Part shown: piece by piece, positions 60,601-64,000 of the stretch
How positions within the stretch are numbered: the first letter of the stretch is position 1
How the letters are laid out: every line of letters starts with the position of its first letter
Origin: Mytilus galloprovincialis
Taxonomy: Eukaryota; Mollusca; Bivalvia; Mytilida; Mytilidae
Assembly: GCF_965363235.1 (NCBI RefSeq)
Contig: NC_134847.1
Span: 61,288,439 to 61,352,438 of the forward strand
Direction of reading: 5' to 3'
DNA: 64,000 nt
Notes under the pieces: model-generated
Database searches by the model: none
Told to the model about the DNA's origin: nothing
What the model saw: only the letters and a program-made list of their open reading frames with translations
Translations under genes and position numbers: made by a program

Positions 60601-61194
60601 GTGTGTAAAACAAGGATGCATGTACTCTAAGGCAAATACTATGACAGAGAAAGTCAACCATAGATAAATTTGTATAAACAAAGGCGGTGGTAAAATACAA
60701 ACCAAATATGACAAAGGAAAATACCTGACATCTAAACTAGTTTACAACCAATTAAAAATCTACGACACTTTTTTAAGATGGTACCAAACACCTTGACTAA
60801 CATTGATTTTGCCACGTTTAATGGTCATAAAATTTTGGCAAAATGTCGACTTTAATTTGACCCTTTGAATTTAAAAAAAAGAAGAAGTCTAAGCTTAACC
60901 AAACACTTTATGGTAGGAATTTCATTGGATATACAGCAGTTTGACAAACACTTATTTTGAACACTGAGAAGCTGAATATTTCATTAACAATAGAATTAAA
61001 ACGTTCAGCGTGTATTCACAGAGGTAGCCTCCGTAATTTTATATACCACCGTAAGGTGTAATTTTATAAGAACTTGCTTTTAGTAAATCCTGATCACTGT
61101 CATTGTCTAAATGGAGGAACATGTCAAAATGTAAAAGGGGATCACAGATGTATGTGTCGGCATGGATACTATGGAATTCACTGTCAAAATAAAG
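45572..61194 (+). CDS. Secreted protein: two Ly6/uPAR three-finger domains plus EGF domain (3' end beyond last exon found)
   Basis: Exons: 45572-45625 and 47700-47715 (tentative signal peptide), 48355-48431, 48810-48881, 50725-50818, 51505-51599, 55011-55079, 58181-58361, 61084-61194. Phases chain without a break for 256 codons plus one base, and the last donor (AAAG|GTAAAA) leaves the frame open to further exons that I cannot find before 64000. Domain 1 (residues 25-102) has the ten three-finger cysteines ending CCSSNLCN, with two extra cysteines and an N-linked sequon (NSS). Domain 2 (112-194) has exactly ten, ending CCDENLCN. After a Pro/Thr-rich linker (about 197-219) comes an EGF domain (225-253) with six cysteines (CHCLNGGTCQ to GYYGIHC). 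The protein should be extracellular or membrane-bound. Ly6/uPAR proteins bind other proteins; the partner here is unknown. Confidence 0.8.
46125..46335 (+). repeat. Dispersed family E, diverged copy
   Basis: GTTAGGAACACTAAAGTGCA, GACTTGGTACAGTATATTTT, TTGGTTTTATGGCTAGACAA and ACCTCCCGCTTATATGACAA. A 65-aa frame across it belongs to the repeat. Confidence 0.55.
46610..46885 (+). repeat. Dispersed family D copy
   Basis: TGTCCGTTTCACAGATGATT, TCCGAATGTGACATACCGAA, GGCCACATATGGAGGAGGAT and TTCCGGAGCACATATGAGAT align with the copy at 56440. Confidence 0.7.
47069..47165 (+). pseudogene. Possible retroelement C-terminal relic
   Basis: The plus frame reads YYLGETYSQKIAKVLRSNDI, resembling the conserved 'G-x-S-x-K-I-x-x-x-L-x-x-x-I' stretch that precedes the GIY-YIG region of some retroelement proteins. 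The similarity is limited to about 25 residues and then lost. Weak call from pattern memory. Confidence 0.25.
47302..47627 (+). mobile_element. 290-bp dispersed element, copy 2
   Basis: Same element and orientation as 36701-37031, differing by scattered substitutions; here the 5' hairpin arm is mostly lost. It ends about 70 bp before the candidate microexon of the three-finger gene. Confidence 0.7.
47700..47715 (+). CDS. Three-finger/EGF gene, tentative 16-base microexon
   Basis: Acceptor GTACTTACAG and donor TTCAG|GTATAC bracket 16 bases encoding AVTCS plus one base. Entry phase 0 and exit phase 1 are exactly what the flanking exons need. Such a short exon could arise by chance, so support is moderate. 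Confidence 0.42.
48355..48431 (+). CDS. Three-finger domain 1, exon a
   Basis: Residues 24-49. Begins LTCFNCPG, with C-x2-C and two further cysteines, ending CSDNQ|GTTATA (phase 0). The acceptor is TTTATACTAG. Confidence 0.82.
48810..48881 (+). CDS. Three-finger domain 1, exon b
   Basis: Residues 50-73: ICGVERITDKTGEIIYKSGC and MTPN, the central finger. The acceptor is TTTTCCCTAG and the donor AAC|GTGAGT. Its layout matches domain 2 exon b (ICYTEERI to SGCKEKH). Confidence 0.85.
49181..49502. mobile_element. MITE with 20-bp inverted ends, rich in TTCGAATT
   Basis: Left end TTTATGCCGAGTTCACACGT (49181-49200); the right end is the near-complement of the same, TTTATGCCTCGTTCACACGT on the minus strand (49502-49483). 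The interior is dominated by palindromic AATTCGAATT/ATTCGATTCGCATT motifs. No coding sequence. It lies in a three-finger gene intron. Confidence 0.75.
50219..50660 (+). repeat. SINE-like dispersed repeat
   Basis: GATTGATTGATTGTTGGTTG, CTTAACGTCCAGTGGCAAAT, ATTTGAACTGCCACTGG, TTGCAACAGGCCACCTACGG, GAGGCATCGGATTTAACGTC, then GACGGACGTGACTGCG and GAGAAGACCAAGTGACCAT. Compact, non-coding and well preserved; I recall it as abundant in bivalve genomes. An inverted fragment of its start is at 59858-59902. It lies just before exon 50725. Confidence 0.7.
50725..50818 (+). CDS. Three-finger domain 1, exon c
   Basis: Residues 74-104 plus one base: TCHSNTAEFNSS, then FQCCSSNLCNTHGC. The CC-x4-CN ending is diagnostic of Ly6/uPAR domains. 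The acceptor is TTTTGCAAACAG and the donor G|GTATGT (phase 1). Confidence 0.87.
51505..51599 (+). CDS. Three-finger domain 2, exon a
   Basis: Residues 105-136: DTTQYDGRICYTCQGV, with four cysteines, ending CNQFE|GTACGA (phase 0). The acceptor is CGCATTACAG. Equivalent in position and phase to the exon at 48355. Confidence 0.87.
52072..53828. mobile_element. 1.76-kb element built of AACAAATC-type repeats with CCCAAACA ends
   Basis: Starts CCCAAACAAAAAACAATT and ends as the inverse of CCCAAACAGAAAAATAAATG, giving matched short terminal inverted repeats. The interior is filled with variants of AACAAATC/AAACAAATTG: about three tandem 100-bp units at 52200-52510, 42-bp units with ATATGATATTCTAAGTTAAC at 53325-53510, and the same motif inverted near the right end (53700-53815). 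It lies in an intron of the three-finger gene. The target duplication is not clear. Confidence 0.6.
53525..53610 (+). repeat. Short tandem repeat, about 36-37 bp unit
   Basis: About two and a half copies of a unit containing GAGTTTGAGTATTTTACATT and TATCTCCCCTGATA, inside the larger 52072-53828 element. Confidence 0.7.
55011..55079 (+). CDS. Three-finger domain 2, exon b
   Basis: Residues 137-159: ICYTEERIHFGEHFYHSGCK and EKH. The acceptor is TATTTGAATAG and the donor CAT|GTTAGT. The 3.4-kb intron before it carries the 52072-53828 repeat element; the 3.1-kb intron after it holds the 37-bp minisatellite. Confidence 0.85.
55440..55960 (+). repeat. Degenerate tandem repeat of about 175 bp
   Basis: Two to three diverged copies sharing CATAAGGAACATTTATGTAA, GTTTGGTTTCATTCCATTCA, GCCAATAGGGTCTTAAGTTT and a TGGCGACCATC segment; units begin near 55470, 55628 and 55807. 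In a three-finger gene intron. Confidence 0.6.
55965..56430 (+). repeat. 37-bp minisatellite, about 12 copies
   Basis: Unit ATTGATTACACCGTCAGCAT followed by TGGTTAGAATCTCATGT. Central copies are almost identical and the flanking ones degenerate. It lies in the intron between exons 55011 and 58181 of the three-finger gene. Confidence 0.9.
56440..56860 (+). repeat. Family D copy ending in a family A copy
   Basis: ATATCCGTTTCTCAGATGAT, TCGTGAATGTGACCTACCGA, CATATGGAGCAGGATCTGA, CATGAGATCACCCCAGTTTT and GGCGTTGTCAGTTTATTTTC, followed by AAGAAGATGTGGTATAATTG. The same composite order is partly present at 12440-13225 and 46610-46885. A 67-aa frame inside it is part of the repeat. Confidence 0.7.
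58181..58361 (+). CDS. Three-finger domain 2, exon c, plus linker
   Basis: Residues 160-219 plus one base. VCVAQYISN, then LLCCDENLCN closes domain 2; a Thr/Pro/Ser-rich linker (about residues 197-219) follows. The acceptor is TACTTTATAG and the donor G|GTATAT (phase 1). A longer open frame across this exon in another phase is spurious. Confidence 0.87.
58868..58915 (+). repeat. AAT-type microsatellite
   Basis: Run of AATAATAATAAT/AACAATAAC units, about 48 bp, in the intron before the EGF exon. Confidence 0.85.
59125..59200 (+). repeat. Dispersed repeat (GCTGTCAAATTxATxTTCACCGATTTGAC), copy 2
   Basis: Same family as 150-245; in the three-finger gene intron before the EGF exon. Confidence 0.65.
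59554..59775 (-). pseudogene. DDE transposase fragment, PIF/Harbinger-like relic
   Basis: The minus-strand frame contains MADKIYP and, about 35 residues later, CRVYVEHAISRLKTPE. These resemble the ADKGF and IHVERAIxRxK segments that carry two of the catalytic acids of DDE_4-type (PIF/Harbinger-like) transposases. A second frame adds HVDQPLLPP right after ADK, implying a frameshift. Only the C-terminal part remains and no inverted repeats were identified around it. Confidence 0.5.
59858..59902 (-). repeat. Fragment of the SINE-like repeat, inverted
   Basis: TTTGCCACTGGACGTTAAGC and AACCAACAATCAATCAATCA are the reverse complement of the start of the 50219-50660 unit. Confidence 0.8.
61084..61194 (+). 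CDS. EGF-like domain exon
   Basis: Residues 220-256 plus one base: a complete EGF module with spacing C-x-C-x5-C-x8-C-x-C-x8-C (CHCLNGGTC, CMCRHGYYGIHC). It is a symmetrical phase 1-1 exon, as usual for shuffled EGF modules. The acceptor is TTGCTTTTAG and the donor AAAG|GTAAAA. No aromatic/Asp calcium-binding signature is evident. Confidence 0.87.
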
Positions 61195-61282
61195 GTAAAA
61201 CATCTCTTAATCAGACTAATTCACTTCACAATGTCTGACATGTCTCATCCAGTTTAAATTAAACATCACACGTTTATACAAA

Positions 61283-61305
61283 TGTACACACACACACACA
61301 CACAT
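61283..61305 (+). repeat. (CA)n microsatellite
   Basis: About ten CA dinucleotides, 90 bp after the EGF exon. Confidence 0.88.
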
Positions 61306-61480
61306 ATACAAGGAAATTGAAAAGAGAGAAGTTTTTCGTACATTGATTATCAAAGCGTTTGGTTGCAGAAAGAAGTGTGATTGTATTGTTACAGCAATAC
61401 AAATCACACAGGAATGAAATACATGTACTTAAGTAAATAAATATGTACATATAAAAACACAGCAACACATACACATTTAA

Positions 61481-61631
61481 GGAATGACTGTAATATTTTT
61501 TCTGTCCATGAAGAAATAACATAAAAAAATTTGTGCACACTGAATAACGCGCGTAACGGGTTATTTAACAGTGTGCACCACATTTTTTTATGTTATTTCG
61601 AATAGACAGAAAAAATATTACAGTCATTTCT
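61481..61631. mobile_element. Palindromic foldback MITE
   Basis: Two arms of about 65-70 bp (GGAATGACTGTAATATTTTT at the left; its complement ends at 61630) with matching inner TTGTGCACACTG and CAGTGTGCACCA, and a short GC-rich centre (AATAACGCGCGTAACGGG). The sequence after the right arm to about 61790 resembles dispersed mussel repeat DNA. Confidence 0.8.
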
Positions 61632-62202
61632 TATAATTTAATTCTAAATTCCATTTTAAACCGTAGTAAACCTTGAAAAAACGTTGATGACATCACGGTC
61701 ACATGACTAAATTATGTCTATGGTCTGATAATAAAATAACGTCAGCCAACCAGAAGACGCGTTACATCCAAAATTAAATTATTGTATAATATATATGGAT
61801 ATCAGCACAACAATGTTAAATCTGCAAATTTTCAGATTAACATTGGTTTGCTGATATTTAGAGTAATTATGAACATAATGTCTGTTTTCAACCGTGCATC
61901 ACCTTAACTGGTGATCCAATTAAGACATCTGTCGTAGAATTGTCACTTGTTTAGACGTACTCTAATAACTATTTCTGTGAATGCATCTTACGATCCTTTA
62001 CAATAGATAATTTAACTAATCTGCAATCAATTCCAACTTCATGCCTAATAAATCATGTATGTGTTACAAATCTAGATTTTACTGACGAGGAAAGGAACAC
62101 TAGGTTTTTAATTAGGTCTAGGTGGCCGGTGGTGTTGAAAACTAAACACAGTACATGCGGTGTTTTCCTAAGATCCCAATAGCATGAATACCTATTAGAA
62201 CT

Positions 62203-63220
62203 ACACCTTTTCATTAATCCTATTTGGGGTCAAAGTTTTTAATTTTCTTATCCAAAATCTTTCCCGAGCGAGTCTATCACCCGTAGACCAATTAGTGTTA
62301 TAGTCTATGAGTGAATTGGTCAGTCGATTTGGAGCTGCGTTTTTGTTGCCAAGGGATCTCAAATGTAGACTGAGAGGACGGTCTTGCATTCATAGTCGAT
62401 ACGATGGCTGTTCATACGTTAAAAAATAATGTTCTGACTCGCAAACATACTATTTACCACATTTACACTGTAGGAGATACATTTCATTTGCAATTTTGCA
62501 ATTATGGTGTATTCCCTACCAGAAGAGTGACTGTTAAAAGCCTTTATATTCAGCATTTGCTTGAAGTCAGACATCGTTGGTTCCCGCATCCCTTTCAAGA
62601 GCTCAAAGACAAAGAGTCTGATTTACAGGATAAATCAGCTCTAACAAGCGATTCTTTAAGGCTAGTGGATGCGGCTATGGAAAGATCTTGAATAATTTAA
62701 GAATTTTTTTTCGATTTCTTTCCAATTTTCGTGGATGGTATGTGATACTTTGTCAAATCGAATTTGAGATGTTAAGTCAGCACATACGTCATTCTTTTGT
62801 TGACCTGTTTGTCTTTATACTCTAAATGTTCATCTCGGCTGATGTTGATGGCACGAGAACAAGCCTACTCAATGTTTTCTTCTGTAGCTCCGATTTTTTA
62901 GATGATCTCAAAATTTATGTAGTCGCCTTTTTCAAGGATCAAAAGTGGACAAATCCGTTTTATTCTTATGACCTGACTAAAGGGAATGCTCTTGGTACAA
63001 GGCTGACATTTCATAGGAGAAAGATGTTTGTCTGTGCTCTGGCAATTCACATCTGTGAAAACTTCATCTTTCATTGCGTTACATTGTTAAGAAATGCGAT
63101 CTATGAGTCAGAAAATTCCAAAAGTTAATTTTATTTATAACGTTGTCTTGTTTAATGAACGTATTGAGTTCTTGTTCCGTGTTCTCCCACTTCATGTCAA
63201 TATTGTCGATGAATCGGAAT
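62203..63220 (-). pseudogene. Decayed Penelope-like retroelement (RT end and GIY-YIG region)
   Basis: Read on the minus strand with frameshifts and stops. It shows the RT-palm motif region as RFIDNIDMKWENTEQEL (63216 downward; the expected second Asp is Asn), then TDVNCQSTDKH, KSIPFSQVIRIKRICP, NISRDEHLEYKDKQVNKR, the linker end ESLVRA, a GIY-YIG-like YLLQCKCGK followed by a stop, and finally RLARERFWIRKLKTL with TPNRINEK at 62203. This order is that of Penelope-like RT plus GIY-YIG endonuclease. Several in-frame stops (for example at the IEII* and CGK* positions) show that it is dead. The 5' part of the RT is missing; unrelated repeat sequence lies at 63240-63475. Confidence 0.75.
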
Positions 63221-63837
63221 CAAGAGAGAGATTGATTAAGATATGAATTGAGAATTTGTATATTATACTCTAAATATCAACACAACAATGTTAGATCTGC
63301 AATTTTGCTGAAGCAAATTGTGTTCTTCCTTCGCCTGTATTCGAACTTATGCTGTTTGGGATATAGAGATAACAACGCCTGCACTGTGTCAAGCGCTCTA
63401 GACCAGTCAGCCAACATTATATGTGTTTTACCTGTTTACTGCTTGGATTTGTCGTAGAGTCAACCTTAAAATATTCCCAGAGAAAAAAAAAACAAACATA
63501 TAGTGTACTTGTTTATGTCATTTGAAACCATTTTAGACACGAATGAAATTGGCCTTTTCATACAGGGAAGTATATTTCACGTTTATCACAAAAATGAAAT
63601 TTCCATTGCATAAGAAAGGTTCCATCACAAGAATAAATATTTAGAACATTTAGATAGTAAGCAACAATCTTTCGATGGTGTCGAGTCGTTGTGGAGAACG
63701 ATAATGTACACAATAAATGAATAAAATATACGTCTAAATATGCACAACATCAAAACAATCATAAAAATGTCAAACACAAAGAGTTCAATAATCTTTATCT
63801 CTCTACAAACAAATTAATTAACGTCTCCTCGGAGACG

Positions 63838-64000
63838 TTATAAAGAATTGAACGAATGACAGTCTGCGGCTGAATGCTTCTTACTACCTGATTGGAAGAT
63901 ATTACGAGACGTGAATAATTAAAGTTCGTTGATTGGTTGGGACAATCCAAACCTAGTAATGTCTTTCAATCCCGTAGGGTATCAGATATGTCCTCTCTAA
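63838..64000 (+). repeat. Second copy of the 9734 repeat, cut by the window edge
   Basis: TAAAGAATTGAACGAATGAC, TGATTGGAAGATATTACGAG, GGGACAATCCAAACCTAGTA, TTTCAATCCCGTAGGG. It probably continues beyond 64000. Confidence 0.82.

Noticed and set aside
62404..63128. Two plus-strand frames of 95 and 100 aa
   Set aside because: Antisense to the Penelope-like remnant.

Overview
The window looks like nuclear genomic DNA of a marine bivalve, most likely a mussel (Mytilus or a close relative). It is AT-rich, its genes are broken into short exons with GT-AG introns of 0.2-3.5 kb, and intergenic and intronic DNA is full of dispersed repeats that I recall from mussel transcripts (for example the 'gatgtggtatgattgccaatgagacaac' type, copied at least ten times here on both strands). 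The genus rests on memory of these repeats, not on a search.

Three genes can be reconstructed by joining exons in frame. (1) 6534-21336, minus strand: a complete 10-exon gene for an SLC22-family (organic cation/anion transporter-like, major facilitator superfamily) membrane protein; the ten coding exons sum to exactly 555 codons (554 aa plus stop). (2) 38938-41594, plus strand: a two-coding-exon gene for a small 238-aa BTB/POZ-domain protein. (3) about 45572 to beyond 61194, plus strand: a secreted or cell-surface protein with two Ly6/uPAR-type three-finger domains followed by an EGF-like domain; it continues past the last exon I can see. Each three-finger domain is encoded by three exons with matching intron positions and phases, so the domain pair arose by duplicating a three-exon module.

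Between the transporter and the BTB gene lies the most striking object: an uninterrupted tandem array of 119 copies of a 39-bp unit (25219-29859). It has only two variable sites and is open in three reading frames. Whether it is translated cannot be decided from the sequence.

The rest is mobile-element and repeat territory. It holds several foldback/MITE-like elements with clear terminal inverted repeats, including a 1.2-kb element with a 6-bp target duplication inside the BTB intron, a 2-kb element with inverted 14-bp satellites, and a 1.76-kb element built of AACAAATC-type motifs. There is also a decayed Penelope-like retroelement (62203-63220, minus), a decayed DDE transposase relic (59554-59775, minus), a SINE-like unit, and several minisatellites. 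The sequence upstream of the SLC22 gene (21960-23885) is collinear with the left end of the window (1-5175). This suggests a tandem duplication and predicts a second SLC22 copy just beyond the left edge. No rRNA, tRNA, CRISPR or operon-like features were seen. The three genes are unrelated in function and look like independent eukaryotic transcription units.
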